A stretch of DNA of 64,000 nucleotides from Rhodospirillales bacterium (GTDB lineage Bacteria; Pseudomonadota; Alphaproteobacteria; TMED109): contig JAPPED010000003.1 of assembly GCA_028824295.1 (NCBI GenBank), positions 186,001 to 250,000 on the forward strand. The letters run 5' to 3'. The position numbers were made by a program, and so were the translations under genes. Below the pieces are notes generated by a model, which saw only the letters and a program-made list of their open reading frames with translations, had not been told where the DNA came from and ran no database searches. Each line of letters begins with the position of its first letter. Position 1 is the stretch's first letter. Of the stretch, positions 46,153 to 55,979 are shown piece by piece.

Positions 46153-46356
46153 TCAACTGGCCGACAGGAACCCGGTGTAGATCCAGTGGGCCTGGTCCTG
46201 GCCGATCCCGAAGGTCCCCATGACGTCGGGGATCACGACGTTCCCCATCGTCGACGACATCACCGTCGACACCGTCGCCAGCAGCACCGCCAGCAACGTC
46301 CCGGTCTTGTGCAGGGAGCCGGCCGGCGCCGGCGCGGCGGTGGTTACCGCAGCCAC
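46153..46356 (-). pseudogene. Truncated MFS DHA2 (EmrB-type) permease, N-terminal remnant
   Basis: 67 residues, overlapping the emrA-like gene by 13 bases. It reads KTGTLLAVLLATVSTVMSS, then TMGNVVIPDVMGTFGIGQDQAHWIYTGFLSAS, the first transmembrane segment and start of the second in a DHA2 (14-helix) drug exporter, then stops. The remaining 400-450 residues are absent from 45995-46152. The gene was cut by a deletion or replacement near 46155. Confidence 0.8.
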
Positions 46357-47624
46357 GACCAGAACCCGTCGGCCGAGCCGTCGTCGACGTACACCTCCAC
46401 CATCATCCCCGGCTTCAGCCGTGCGTCCGGCGGCTCGATGTCGACCCGCACCTTGATCCGCTGCGTCACCTTCGTGAACGTGCTCGAATCATTAAGCCGC
46501 GGCAGCAGCGAGAACTGGCTGGTCGCCGCATCGCCGATCCGCGCCACCCGGCCCGCCACCTCGAGGTCGGGGTAGGCGTCGACCTCGATCCGCACCGGCT
46601 GCCCGACTTCGAGCCGCGCGACCTCGGTCTCGCGGATGTTGGTCTCCACCCAGATCCCGGCCGGATCGTGCAGCACCAGCAGCCGCTCGCCGGCCGAGAC
46701 GTACTCCCCGGCCATCGCGAACGTGCCGCCCACCACCCCGTCGATCGGGCTCGTGATCGTCCGGTCGGCAAGGTCGATCTCCTGGCGCTGCCGGCGCGCC
46801 GCGATCTCCGCCGACCGCGCCCCGAGCGCCACCCGCTCGGCCGCGCTCACCCCCAGCATCGCCCGGTCGGCCGCCGCCTCCGCGAGCTGCGCCTCCGCCT
46901 TCGCGACGCCGGCCGCCGCCCGCCCCAGCTCCTGGCGCGCCGTCAGGAAGTCCGCCCGCGCCCGCTCCAGGCGCGCCGCCGGGACCGCGCCCGACGCCGC
47001 CAGCGCCTCCATGCGCTGGAACTCCGCCTCGAGGTACGTCAGCTCGTCAGTGTGGGCGCGCCGGTTGGCCTCCGCCTCGCCGACCTGCGAGCGGGCGGTC
47101 GCGATGCGGGCCTCGACCTGGCCCTCGGTGAGCGCCGCCTGCGCATCGACGCGGCGCAGCTCGGCCTCGAGGGCGGCGAGCTCGGAATCGGTCTCGGCGA
47201 GGGCCAGCTCCGCCGCGCGGGTGTCGAGCCGGGCGAGGACCTGGCCCCTGGCGACGCGGTCGCCCTCGCCGACCAGGCGCTCGAGGAGGACGCCCTCGGC
47301 AGTGCTGCTGACGGCGAGGATGTCGGCCTTCACGCGGGCGTCGGCCTCGTGCACGTAGAGGACCGAGGTGCGGACCCACTGCGCCGCCCAGGCGGCCATG
47401 GTGGCCAGCAGGACCAGCAGGAGCAGGACCCGCCCGGCCAGGAACAGCAGCCGGCGCCAGCGCGCCGGCGCGGGGGCATCGGCGGGGGGCGCGGGCTCGG
47501 GTGCCGGCGGCGGGGCGGTCTGGTCGGAGGCGACGGCCGGGCGGAACCGGCGCTCGGCGCCGAGGTCGAGAGTGCGTCCGGTTTCAAGCTGCCCGGGCAA
47601 CGCAGGGCTTCTTCCGATTGTCAT
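46344..47624 (-). CDS. HlyD/EmrA-family membrane fusion protein
   Basis: Periplasmic adaptor of a drug exporter. A Pro/Ala-rich start is followed by one membrane segment (LFLAGRVLLLLVLLATMAAW, about residues 60-80), a lipoyl-like half (VSSTAEGVLLERLVGEGDRVARGQVLARLD), a long Ala/Glu-rich coiled coil and the second half TITSPIDGVVGGTFAMAGEYVSAGERL. 426 residues from ATG 47624; a GTG at 47651 adds nine. The third codon position is almost all G/C, unlike the neighbours. Its partner permease is truncated, so it is probably non-functional as a pump. Confidence 0.86.
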   Translation of the reverse strand: MTIGRSPALPGQLETGRTLDLGAERRFRPAVASDQTAPPPAPEPAPPADAPAPARWRRLLFLAGRVLLLLVLLATMAAWAAQWVRTSVLYVHEADARVKADILAVSSTAEGVLLERLVGEGDRVARGQVLARLDTRAAELALAETDSELAALEAELRRVDAQAALTEGQVEARIATARSQVGEAEANRRAHTDELTYLEAEFQRMEALAASGAVPAARLERARADFLTARQELGRAAAGVAKAEAQLAEAAADRAMLGVSAAERVALGARSAEIAARRQRQEIDLADRTITSPIDGVVGGTFAMAGEYVSAGERLLVLHDPAGIWVETNIRETEVARLEVGQPVRIEVDAYPDLEVAGRVARIGDAATSQFSLLPRLNDSSTFTKVTQRIKVRVDIEPPDARLKPGMMVEVYVDDGSADGFWSWLR

Positions 47625-47627
47625 GAG

Positions 47628-47643
47628 AACGTAAGTATACGTT
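47628..47643 (-). promoter_or_regulatory. Operator-like dyad upstream of emrA-like gene
   Basis: AACGTA (47628-47633) and TACGTT (47638-47643) spaced by four bases, ending three bases before the start codon. This fits a TetR/MarR-type operator. No Shine-Dalgarno is visible here, so the mRNA may be leaderless. Confidence 0.45.
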
Positions 47644-47651
47644 AATGACAC

Positions 47652-48140
47652 TGTTTGACGCGACTTCCTCCCTTAGCCGGTCGAGACAGTCCCGGATTCG
47701 CCACATGCAGTCATCGCGGTGCGCGAGGGCAGCGCCTGCTCCCAAACCGTTGCACCCACCCGCGCAGCCGGCGTGTCGCTGGCTTCAATGACTTCCATCC
47801 GAGGCGCCAATTCGCAGGGCAGGCATTCCTGCCTGGCTTGTCTCGGCGCTTCCCCAACGGCCGGCTAGCAGGTGGCGCTTGCGATGCTTGGATTACGCCG
47901 GCCATCAGGTGACTCGGCCTCACGCGCAGATGCCGCGCATGCTTCTCCGATGCAGCCCATGAGGTAGCGCTGTTACCAATCCGCGTGGTCGCCGAAGCGC
48001 TGACGGAAGCCGGACAGTTTCGGGCTCCATCGATGGCCAACAGAGCTTGGTGTCAGCCGCTTTGAAGCCCGACGGTTGAACCGAAGAGTTTATGAACACA
48101 TGCGATCCGGATCTGCGAAGTTCGAAATGTCGGTCGTATG
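47652..48140. other. Gene-free stretch left of the DUF4143 gene
   Basis: Short open frames occur on both strands, but none shows a family motif. AT content rises from about 48080 toward the repeat array. It may contain the boundary of acquired DNA. Confidence 0.35.
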
Positions 48141-48206
48141 ACTTCTAATGTACACCTGATTTACTTCTAATGGTCATACAATACACTTCTAATTGTTGGA
48201 GATCGA
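48141..48206 (+). repeat. Three direct repeats with exact 22-base period
   Basis: ACTTCTAAT occurs at 48141, 48163 and 48185; copies one and two share a tenth base, G. The period of 22 is close to two helical turns. It lies within an AT-rich segment immediately before the TTG of the AAA/DUF4143 gene. An inverted pair GTATGAC (48136-48142) and GTCATAC (48173-48179) is interleaved. Confidence 0.6.
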
Positions 48207-48221
48207 GAAAGGGCGTAGACA

Positions 48222-49442
48222 TTGTACAAGCGGTTCGCGGAACGTCTGGCGAAAGAAGCACTCTCCGACACCCCGGTGGTTCTGATCATCGGACCGCGAC
48301 GGGTGGGCAAGACCACGCTGGCCCGGAAGATGGAGGAAGGCGGCCGCGTCTACCTCACGCTCGATGACCAGACGGCCCTCGACGCCGCACAATCGGACCC
48401 AGCAGGTTTCATTCGCGGACTGGACCGTGCCATCATCGACGAGATCCAGCGAGCGCCGGACCTGCTGCTGGCGATCAAGAAGACGGTAGACGAAGACTAC
48501 CGTCCAGGCCGATTCCTGCTGACCGGCTCCGCCAACGTCATGACCTTGCAGCGGGTCGCCGACAGCTTGGCCGGCCGGATCGAAACCCTCCGGATGCTGC
48601 CGCTGGCGCGGGCAGAAATTGCGGGCACGGCGCCGACCTTTCTGGAGCGCCTGTTCGCGGGGGAACTGCAGGGACGCCGTGAGGCGGCCGTGGGGGACAA
48701 GCTCGTCCGCATCGCTCTGGTCGGTGGCTTCCCCGAGGCGATCACCCGCGAGAGCGAGCGCCGACGGCAAGCCTGGGCGCGTTCATGGCTGACGTCGGTC
48801 CTCACCCGCGATCTGCAAAACATCGCAGAGATCGAGAAGCTGACCGAGCTGCCGAGGTTCGTCCGGTTCCTGGCGGAGCATTCCGGGCAGCTGGTCAACT
48901 ATTCGCAGTTCGGCTCCAGCATCGGTGTCAGCTACAAGACCGGACAGCGCTATGTTGGGTTGCTGGAGCAGGTCTTCTTGGTCGCGACATTACAGCCGTG
49001 GTACACGAATGCGCTGAAGCGGATCGCGAGGACGCGAAAGCTGCATTTTCTCGATTCGGGTCTGCTTGCCACGGCGCGCGGACTGACCTTCAACCGGATC
49101 AAGGCGAATCGCAGGGAGTTCGGCGCGCTGCTCGAAAGTTTCGCGTTCTCGGAGACCCTGAAACTCGTTGCGGCGTCGGATCTGCAGTTGACGCCGTACT
49201 ATTTCCGGGACCAGCAGATGCGCGAGGTGGACATCGTGCTGGAACGCGACGACGGCATGATCGCGGGGATTGAGGTCAAGGCGTCCGCTACCGTGAGGTC
49301 GGGCGATTTCTCGGGACTGCGGACCCTGGCCGCAGCGTGCGAGGAACGTTTTGCCCATGGCGTGGTGCTCTATGACGGCACCGAGTTCGTGCCGTTCGCG
49401 GACAGGCTGGCGGCGGCACCGCTTGCATGCATGTGGGCGTGA
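48222..49442 (+). CDS. AAA ATPase with DUF4143 domain
   Basis: 406 residues from TTG 48222. Walker A GPRRVGKTT at 24-32, Walker B-like RAIIDEIQR at 69-77, sensor LLTGSANV, then the DUF4143 C-terminus with EFGALLESFAFSET and a PD-(D/E)XK-like core VDIVLERDDGMIAGIEVKAS. Related proteins are widespread, often in islands, and of unknown function. Some are proposed to act in toxin-antitoxin or defence settings, which is not established. No partner gene is evident. It lies 134 bases before tRNA-Asn. Confidence 0.85.
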   Translation: MYKRFAERLAKEALSDTPVVLIIGPRRVGKTTLARKMEEGGRVYLTLDDQTALDAAQSDPAGFIRGLDRAIIDEIQRAPDLLLAIKKTVDEDYRPGRFLLTGSANVMTLQRVADSLAGRIETLRMLPLARAEIAGTAPTFLERLFAGELQGRREAAVGDKLVRIALVGGFPEAITRESERRRQAWARSWLTSVLTRDLQNIAEIEKLTELPRFVRFLAEHSGQLVNYSQFGSSIGVSYKTGQRYVGLLEQVFLVATLQPWYTNALKRIARTRKLHFLDSGLLATARGLTFNRIKANRREFGALLESFAFSETLKLVAASDLQLTPYYFRDQQMREVDIVLERDDGMIAGIEVKASATVRSGDFSGLRTLAAACEERFAHGVVLYDGTEFVPFADRLAAAPLACMWA

Positions 49443-49576
49443 CGGGGCAGCGAAAGACGGCGTGGGCCCAAATTCACCGTGGATCGAGCAGAAACAGGCA
49501 ACCCTGCAGAATGACTCTAAATCGGCCTGTCACAAGGATTTTATGGGGATATCAGGGAAGGATCGGAAGGGTGAGT

Positions 49577-49652
49577 TGGCTCCGCGGGCAGGACTCGAAC
49601 CTGCGACCAATCGGTTAACAGCCGATTGCTCTACCAACTGAGCTACCGCGGA
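49577..49652 (-). tRNA. tRNA-Asn(GTT)
   Basis: Complete 76-base cloverleaf with encoded CCA: seven-base acceptor stem TCCGCGG, anticodon loop CTGTTAA, T-loop TTCGAGT, discriminator G. Just right of the possible acquired block, but I see no duplicated 3' end that would mark an integration site. Confidence 0.97.
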
Positions 49653-49744
49653 ACAATCTCCCAACATAAAGGGACGCACCGCTTGGCGCGAGCCCTTAGA
49701 TACGCGCGAGCGTGTCTCGGTGTGCCGCCGCCAGCCGCCGTGGG

Positions 49745-51130
49745 TCAGGCGACCCGCCGCAGGCCCGAGTCGGCGTGGTCCCTGCCGAGGAGCTCGGCGA
49801 CCTGGAACGCCACCTCCAGTCCCTGCGTAGCGTTCAGGCGCGGGTCGCAGTGCGTGTGGTAGCGGAGGCCGAGGTTTTCCTCGGAGATTCGCTGGACGCC
49901 GCCCACGCACTCGGTCACGTCGCGCCCGGTCATCTCCAGGTGAATGCCGCCCGGGTGGGTGCCTTCGGCGCGGTGCGCGTCGAAGAACCCGCGGATCTCT
50001 GCGCAGACCCGCTCGAGCCGCCGGGTCTTGTAGCCCGTCGTGGACTTGAAGGTGTTCCCGTGCATGGGATCGCAGATCCAAAGCACGCTTCGGCCTTCTT
50101 CGCGCGTCTTGCGAAGCAAGGGCGGCAGGCGTTCGCCGACTTGGTCCGCGCCCATGCGCGAAATGAAGGTCAGCCGCCCGGGTTCGTTGTCCGGGTTCAG
50201 CATGTCCGCCAGTTCGATCAGGACGTCTGGTTCGGTCCGGGGCCCGATCTTGACGGCCAGGGGATTGTTGATCCCGCGGGCAAACTCGAGGTGTGCCTCG
50301 CCCGGGTTCCGCGTGCGCTCGCCGACCCAGAGGAGGTGTGCCGAGCACCCGAACCACTGGCCCGTGAGGCTGTCGACCCGCGTCAGCGCCTGCTCGTAGG
50401 GGAGCAGCAGGGCCTCGTGGCTCGTGAAGAAATCGACGGTCCGGGTGACCGGCGCGGTCTCCGGAGTGATGCCGACGGCGGCCATGAACGCCATCGCGTC
50501 CGCGATCCTGTCGGCGTAGTTCTGGTAGAGCTCCGCCTGCTCGCTGCCGCGGACGAAATCAAGGGTCCACTGGTGAACTTTCTGGAGATCCGCATAGCCG
50601 CCCTGCGCGAAGGCGCGCAGCAGGTTCAGCGACGCCGCTGCCTGCGAGTAGGCCTTCAGCATGCGGGACGGGTCGGGTGCGCGGCCCTCTTCCGAGAACG
50701 CGATGTCGTTGATGATGTCGCCCCGGTAGATCGGGAGCGTCACTCCGTTCTGTGTCTCTGTGGGCTCCGAGCGCGGCTTCGCGAACTGCCCGGCAATCCT
50801 GCCGAGCTTCACCACGGGCATACGCGAGCTGTACGTGAGCACAACGGCCATCTGGAGGAGGACCCGAAACGTGTCCCGCAGGTTGTCGGCGCTGAACTCC
50901 GCGAAACTTTCTGCGCAGTCGCCGCCCTGGAGCACGAACGCGCGGCCTTCCGCCGCGTTCGCTAGCTGCGATTTCAAACTGCGGATCTCGCCGCCGAACA
51001 CGAGCGGGGGATGCGCCGCGAGTTCGCGTTCGACCTGCGACAGCGCGTCGCCATCGCTGTAGTCCGGCATCTGGCGGGCCGGGAGGGCGCGCCAACTGTC
51101 CGGCGACCATTGAGAGGTCATCGGTTGCAT
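49745..51130 (-). CDS. aroG: 3-deoxy-7-phosphoheptulonate synthase, class II
   Basis: First enzyme of the shikimate pathway, condensing PEP and erythrose 4-phosphate. Class II features: [44 protein letters not shown] with the metal-ligand Cys, [21 protein letters not shown], and [12 protein letters not shown]. 461 residues, normal for the plant-like class. The start may be ATG 51130 or the ATG three codons later. Minus-strand run with gor, gabD and glmS upstream. Confidence 0.95.
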   Translation of the reverse strand: MQPMTSQWSPDSWRALPARQMPDYSDGDALSQVERELAAHPPLVFGGEIRSLKSQLANAAEGRAFVLQGGDCAESFAEFSADNLRDTFRVLLQMAVVLTYSSRMPVVKLGRIAGQFAKPRSEPTETQNGVTLPIYRGDIINDIAFSEEGRAPDPSRMLKAYSQAAASLNLLRAFAQGGYADLQKVHQWTLDFVRGSEQAELYQNYADRIADAMAFMAAVGITPETAPVTRTVDFFTSHEALLLPYEQALTRVDSLTGQWFGCSAHLLWVGERTRNPGEAHLEFARGINNPLAVKIGPRTEPDVLIELADMLNPDNEPGRLTFISRMGADQVGERLPPLLRKTREEGRSVLWICDPMHGNTFKSTTGYKTRRLERVCAEIRGFFDAHRAEGTHPGGIHLEMTGRDVTECVGGVQRISEENLGLRYHTHCDPRLNATQGLEVAFQVAELLGRDHADSGLRRVA

Positions 51131-51172
51131 TCCTGAAACAGAAATCTGAGGTATTGCCCAAGTATTGCCAAT

Positions 51173-52552
51173 TTACCCGGCAAATGCACCTTCTTTCTCC
51201 GCCACCGGTGTCCGCAGCGTCACGAATTCCTCGGCCGTCGTCGGGTGAATCCCGATCGTGGCGTCGAAGTCGGCCTTGGTGGCCCCGGCGCGGATGGCGA
51301 CACCCACCATTTGCATGATCTCCGGCGCGTCGTCGCCCACCATGTGGGCGCCGAGGATGCGGCCGCCTTCACGGTCGACGACCAGCTTCATCATGACCTT
51401 GCTGTCGCGCCCCGTAAGCGTGTGAAGCAGCGATCGAAATGAGGTGCGGTACACGTCGATGGGCCGACCTGAAGCCCTGGCCTTCTCCTCGGTCCATCCG
51501 ACCGTGGCGATCGGTGGTTGCGAGAAGACAGCGGAAGGTACTGCGCTCAGGTCCACGGATCGTGCCGAGCCGCCGAAGAGCGTATCCGCGAGCGCGTGTC
51601 CCTGTGCCGTGGCGACCGGCGTGAGGTTGAGGAGGTTGGTCACGTCACCGATCGCATAGATGTGGGGTACCGACGTGGCCAACTGGTCGTTGACGATGGC
51701 AGAGCCGTCCTGCGCGAGTTCGACACCCGCCTCCTCGAGGCCAAGGTCGGCCGTATTGGGGGCGCGGCCGGTCGCGACCAGGACCTGGTCGCTGAGGAAG
51801 GTAGAACCGTCACCCATGGTGGTTTGCAGGCCGTCGCCGGTGCGTCGGATGCGCTCGGGCGCAAGGCTCACCTGCACGTCGACACCGTGGGCTCGCAGCT
51901 CCTCGGTGATGGCGGCACGGACGTCGCCATCGAAGCCGCGGAGGATCTGCTCGCGCCGGTAGGCGAGAACGACCTCCGCGCCGACCCCGTTGAAAATGCC
52001 CGCAAACTCGACGGCGATGTAGCCGCCGCCGATGATCAGGACGCGGTCCGGTCGCTCGGCAAGCGACAGCGCTTCGTTGGAGGTGATGGCAAGGTCGTTG
52101 CCGGAGAACGGCGGGACGCTCGGCCATCCGCCGACCGCGACGATGATCCGGTCCGCGCGGAGCAGGCGCCCGCCGACTTGGACCGTATGGGGGTCCAGAA
52201 GAACGGCGTGCCCCATGACCGTGACGACACCGGCGTCGTCCAGCAACCGGCAATAGATGCCGTTCAGTCGGTCAAGTTCCGCGTCCTTGGCGCGGATCAG
52301 TGCGCCCCAGTCGTGTCGGGCGGCGTCTACCGTCCAGCCGTACGCGGCGGCGTCGGCGAAGCTGTCCCGGTAGTGCGCCGCGTAGACCAGGAACTTCTTC
52401 GGGATGCATCCGCGCAGCACGCAGGTCCCGCCGACCCGGTCGCTCTCGCAGATCGCGACCTTCGCGCCGTGCCCGGCGGCGATGCGCGCCGCGCGCACGC
52501 CGCCGGATCCGGCCCCAAGGACGACCAGGTCGTAGGATTCCGGTGTTCGCAT
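51173..52552 (-). CDS. gor: Glutathione-disulfide reductase
   Basis: FAD/NADPH oxidoreductase. DLVVLGAGSGGVRAARIAA binds FAD, CVLRGCIPKK holds the redox pair Cys44-Cys49, LIIGGGYIAVEFAGIFNGVG binds NADPH, and GIHPTTAEEFVTLR is the C-terminal catalytic His motif. VLAYRRE after the NADPH motif suits the Arg-containing 2'-phosphate pocket. 459 residues. 42 bases separate it from aroG. Confidence 0.93.
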   Translation of the reverse strand: MRTPESYDLVVLGAGSGGVRAARIAAGHGAKVAICESDRVGGTCVLRGCIPKKFLVYAAHYRDSFADAAAYGWTVDAARHDWGALIRAKDAELDRLNGIYCRLLDDAGVVTVMGHAVLLDPHTVQVGGRLLRADRIIVAVGGWPSVPPFSGNDLAITSNEALSLAERPDRVLIIGGGYIAVEFAGIFNGVGAEVVLAYRREQILRGFDGDVRAAITEELRAHGVDVQVSLAPERIRRTGDGLQTTMGDGSTFLSDQVLVATGRAPNTADLGLEEAGVELAQDGSAIVNDQLATSVPHIYAIGDVTNLLNLTPVATAQGHALADTLFGGSARSVDLSAVPSAVFSQPPIATVGWTEEKARASGRPIDVYRTSFRSLLHTLTGRDSKVMMKLVVDREGGRILGAHMVGDDAPEIMQMVGVAIRAGATKADFDATIGIHPTTAEEFVTLRTPVAEKEGAFAG

Positions 52553-52582
52553 GCGGTCAGCTAGGAGGATCGCCTGCGACCG

Positions 52583-54061
52583 TCACATGCCGGCCAGACA
52601 CAGGTACTTGGTCTCCAGGTATTCCTCCAGACCTTCCTGGGCGCCTTCGCGGCCCAGTCCGGACTCCTTCACGCCGCCGAACGGGGCGACTTCGGTGGAC
52701 AGGATGCCGGCGTTGACGGCGACCATCCCGTACTCGAGCGCTTCCGCCACCCTCCAGATCCGGCCGATGTCCCTGCTGTAGAAGTAGCCGGCCAGGCCGA
52801 AGCAGGTGTCGTTGGCCATCTCAATCACTTCCGCCTCCGACGAGAACCGGATGAGCGGCGCCACTGGCCCGAACGTCTCTTCGTGGAAGATGCGCATCGT
52901 CCGGCTGACGCCGGTCAGGACCGTCGGCTGGTAGAAGTTGCCGCCGAGATCGTGGCGTTGACCGCCAGCTGCGACCTCCGCGCCCCCGGTCACGGCATCG
53001 CTGACATGGCTCTCGACCTTCTCAACCGCATTCCGGTCGATCAGCGGACCGATCTCGGTCCCCTCCGCGAGGCCGTTGCCCACGGCGAGGCCACGGACCT
53101 GTGCGGCGAACTTCTCGGCAAACGCTTCGTAGATGCCGTCCTGCACGAAGATGCGGTTGGCGCAAACGCACGTCTGGCCACCGTTTCGGTACTTGCAGGC
53201 CATGGCTCCTTCGACCGCAGCGTCGAGATCGGCGTCATCGAAGATGATGAGCGGCGCGTTTCCACCCAGCTCCATCGAAACGTTCTTGATCGTGCTGGCG
53301 GCCTTCTGGATCAGGATCCGCCCGACTTCCGTCGAGCCGGTGAATGAGATCTTCCGGACCTTCTCGCTCGTGCACAGCGTGTCGCCGATCTGGCCGGACG
53401 GGCCGGAAACGATGTTCATGACCCCGGGCGGCACGCCGGCGCGAAGGGCCAGCTCGACGAGCGCCGTCGCCGTGAACGGCGTGGCTGAGGCTGGCTTGAT
53501 GACCATCGTGCACCCGGCGGCGAGTGCCGGAGCGCCCTTGCGAGTGATCATCGCCGCCGGGAAGTTCCACGGGGTAATGAGGCCGCAGACGCCGACCGGC
53601 TGCTTGATCGTGAGAATGCGTCGATCACCCATGGTGCTCGGGATGGTGTGGCCGTACGCGCGCTTGCCTTCCTCGGCGAACCAGTCGACGAACCAGGACG
53701 AATAGGCGATTTCCCCCTTGGATTCGGCCAGCGGCTTCCCGTTTTCGAGGGTCATGATCAGGGCCAGGTCGTCGCCATTTTCCAGGATCAGGTCGTGCCA
53801 GCGCCGGATGATCTGGCTGCGCTCCTTGGCGGTGCGGGCCCGCCAGTCAGGCCACGCCGCGTCAGCTGCCTCGATGGCGCGGGTGGTCTCCGCCGCGCCC
53901 ATCTTCGGCATCGTTCCGACCGGACGACCGTCTGCCGGATTGTGGACAGCGATCGTTTCACCCGAGTCGGCGTCCTGCCACTTGCCGCCGATGCAGCCCT
54001 GCTGACGGAAAAGCGCGGGATCGCGAAGCGCCATGAGCGGCTGGCTGAGATCGATATCCAT
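52583..54061 (-). CDS. gabD: NAD(P)-dependent succinate-semialdehyde dehydrogenase
   Basis: Aldehyde dehydrogenase of GABA degradation. The coenzyme loop is TPWNFPAAMITRKGAPALAAGC, then FTGSTEVGRIL, MELGGNAP with the general-base Glu, GGQTCVCANR with the catalytic Cys, EETFGPVAPL and PFGGVKESGLGREG at the C-terminus. 492 residues. GabT is not nearby. Alternative semialdehyde substrates, such as glutarate semialdehyde, are possible. Confidence 0.88.
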   Translation of the reverse strand: MDIDLSQPLMALRDPALFRQQGCIGGKWQDADSGETIAVHNPADGRPVGTMPKMGAAETTRAIEAADAAWPDWRARTAKERSQIIRRWHDLILENGDDLALIMTLENGKPLAESKGEIAYSSWFVDWFAEEGKRAYGHTIPSTMGDRRILTIKQPVGVCGLITPWNFPAAMITRKGAPALAAGCTMVIKPASATPFTATALVELALRAGVPPGVMNIVSGPSGQIGDTLCTSEKVRKISFTGSTEVGRILIQKAASTIKNVSMELGGNAPLIIFDDADLDAAVEGAMACKYRNGGQTCVCANRIFVQDGIYEAFAEKFAAQVRGLAVGNGLAEGTEIGPLIDRNAVEKVESHVSDAVTGGAEVAAGGQRHDLGGNFYQPTVLTGVSRTMRIFHEETFGPVAPLIRFSSEAEVIEMANDTCFGLAGYFYSRDIGRIWRVAEALEYGMVAVNAGILSTEVAPFGGVKESGLGREGAQEGLEEYLETKYLCLAGM

Positions 54062-54134
54062 GCTGGCGTGCTCCCGCGAACGGTGCCGGCGGCCATCCGG
54101 CAGGCGTGAGTATAGGTGGCTTCCAGGGGTTGAT

Positions 54135-55970
54135 TCAGGACACGGTCACCGTTTTCGCCAAGTTGCGCGGGTTGTCGACATCCGTGCCCTTCAGCACGGC
54201 TGCGTGGTAGGCCAGAAGCTGAAGGGGGACCGCGTACAGCAGCGGGGCCACAAATGGATCGGAGTGGGGCACCTTGATCGTGTGCCGGGCGGTCTCGCCG
54301 AGCTCGCTGATGCCGTTGTCGTCGCTCACCAGGATGATGGGTCCGTTCCGAGCGTTCACTTCTGCAAGGTTGGATGCGTTCTTGGCGAAGAGAGGGTCCG
54401 ACGGGACGATTCCGACCGTTGGCACATGTTCATCGATCAAGGCCAAAGGACCGTGCTTGAGTTCACCCATTGGGTACGCTTCCGCGTGGATGTACGAAAT
54501 TTCCTTCATCTTCAGTGCGCCTTCACGTGCCACTGACGCGGCTGGCCCCCTCCCGAGGTACAGGACGCTGGGGGCGCGGATGAGGTCGGAAGCGACGTCC
54601 TGAAGTCGGTTCTGGACGGCGAGGATGTCCGCCATCTTGGCTGGAACGGCGGTCAGCTCCGCAGCCAGCAGGGCCTCGTGTTCGGAGTCCAGCCTGCCCC
54701 TGGCCCGACCGGCGGCCAACGCCAGGCAGGCCAGGGTGGCGAGTTGGGCGGTAAATGCCTTGGTGGACGCCACGCTGATTTCACTGCCGGCATGAATGGC
54801 GACGATCGCGTCCGCCTCGTTGGCCATGGTGCTCGAGGTCATGTTCACGAGCGCGACGGTGGGTACCCGTTGCGCCCGAAGCTGACGCAACACGGCCAGG
54901 GTGTCGGCGGTTTCGCCGGACTGGGAAATGAGGATGGCGGCGCTCCGCCCCGCAGAACCGAACAGCGGGGCCCGGTCCTGGAACTCGGACGAGATATCCA
55001 CGTCGACGGGTAGTTGCGCCAGCTCCTCAAACCAGTGGCGCGCGACTCCCGCGGCGTAATGCGAGGTGCCGCAGCCCACCAGGATCAAGCGATCCAGCTC
55101 GGCGAACCGAAACGGCAGTTCCGGCGCCTCCGCCCGCATGGCGCGCGTGTCGAGCAGGGCACGCAGGGCGTCGCCAATCACAATCGGCTGCTCGTGGATC
55201 TCCTTCTGCATGTAGTGCCGGTAGCCGCCTTTCCCGAAGGCGGTCGGGACGATGCTTGACGTCACCGTCGGTCGTTCGACCGGCTGGCCGTCAACGGCGC
55301 GTACGGAGGCTCCGGTTGCGGCGACCGTGGCCCGGTCACCTTCGTCGAGATGGATGATGCGATCGGTGAACGGCGCGAGCGCGAGGGCATCCGACCCGAT
55401 CCAGGTTCGGTGCTCACTGATCCCGATGGTCAGCGGGCAGCCGTGTCGCACCACGAAAATGCGTCCGGGTGCCCGCGCTACGATCGCGGCTACCGCAAAT
55501 GCGCCCTTCAGGCGGGCAAAGGCCGCGTCGGCCGCGGCTTCCGGAGTAAGCCCGCGACGGAGATGAAAGACGATGAGATGGGCAATCGCTTCGGAATCGG
55601 TATCGGTCTCGAACTCGTGTCCCGCGTCGGTGAGTTCCGCACGGAGCAACGAGAAGTTCTCGACGATCCCGTTATGGACGATGGCGACCTCGGCATTGCC
55701 GTGCGGATGCGCGTTTGTCTCGTTTGGGACGCCGTGCGTGGCCCAACGGGTGTGGGCGATCCCGGTGTCTCCCGCCATCGGCGCGTCCTTGAGTACCGAC
55801 CGGAGATTCGCGACCCGTCCCGCGGCCCGGCGGCGTTCCACCCGTCCGTTGGCGAGGGTGGCGATCCCGCAGGAGTCGTACCCTCGGTAGGTGAGGTACT
55901 CGAGACCGTCGAGGAGGGGCGGCGCGGCACCATGCTCCGATGCGCCCACCACGCCGATGATTCCGCACAT
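54135..55970 (-). CDS. glmS: Glutamine-fructose-6-phosphate aminotransferase
   Basis: Makes glucosamine 6-phosphate for peptidoglycan and LPS. MCGIIGVVGAS exposes the N-terminal nucleophilic Cys; GYDSCGIATL and HTRWATHGVPNETNAHPH are in the glutaminase domain. Two SIS domains (GCGTSHYAAGVARHWFE, ISQSGETADTLAVLR) precede the C-terminus LAKTVTVS. 611 residues. Nine bases after glmU, so probably co-transcribed. No glmS ribozyme is expected here or seen. Confidence 0.96.
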   Translation of the reverse strand: MCGIIGVVGASEHGAAPPLLDGLEYLTYRGYDSCGIATLANGRVERRRAAGRVANLRSVLKDAPMAGDTGIAHTRWATHGVPNETNAHPHGNAEVAIVHNGIVENFSLLRAELTDAGHEFETDTDSEAIAHLIVFHLRRGLTPEAAADAAFARLKGAFAVAAIVARAPGRIFVVRHGCPLTIGISEHRTWIGSDALALAPFTDRIIHLDEGDRATVAATGASVRAVDGQPVERPTVTSSIVPTAFGKGGYRHYMQKEIHEQPIVIGDALRALLDTRAMRAEAPELPFRFAELDRLILVGCGTSHYAAGVARHWFEELAQLPVDVDISSEFQDRAPLFGSAGRSAAILISQSGETADTLAVLRQLRAQRVPTVALVNMTSSTMANEADAIVAIHAGSEISVASTKAFTAQLATLACLALAAGRARGRLDSEHEALLAAELTAVPAKMADILAVQNRLQDVASDLIRAPSVLYLGRGPAASVAREGALKMKEISYIHAEAYPMGELKHGPLALIDEHVPTVGIVPSDPLFAKNASNLAEVNARNGPIILVSDDNGISELGETARHTIKVPHSDPFVAPLLYAVPLQLLAYHAAVLKGTDVDNPRNLAKTVTVS

Positions 55971-55979
55971 CGGCCGGAG

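Noticed and set aside
47711-48040. Minus-strand open frame of 109 codons as a possible transposase fragment
   Set aside because: No DDE or other transposase motif and no terminal repeats could be identified.
48141-48206. CRISPR-like array
   Set aside because: Only three nine-base repeats with 13-base gaps; too short for CRISPR and no cas genes.
49577-49652. tRNA-Asn as the attachment site of a genomic island to its left
   Set aside because: No copy of the tRNA 3' end and no integrase gene found in 45000-49576.
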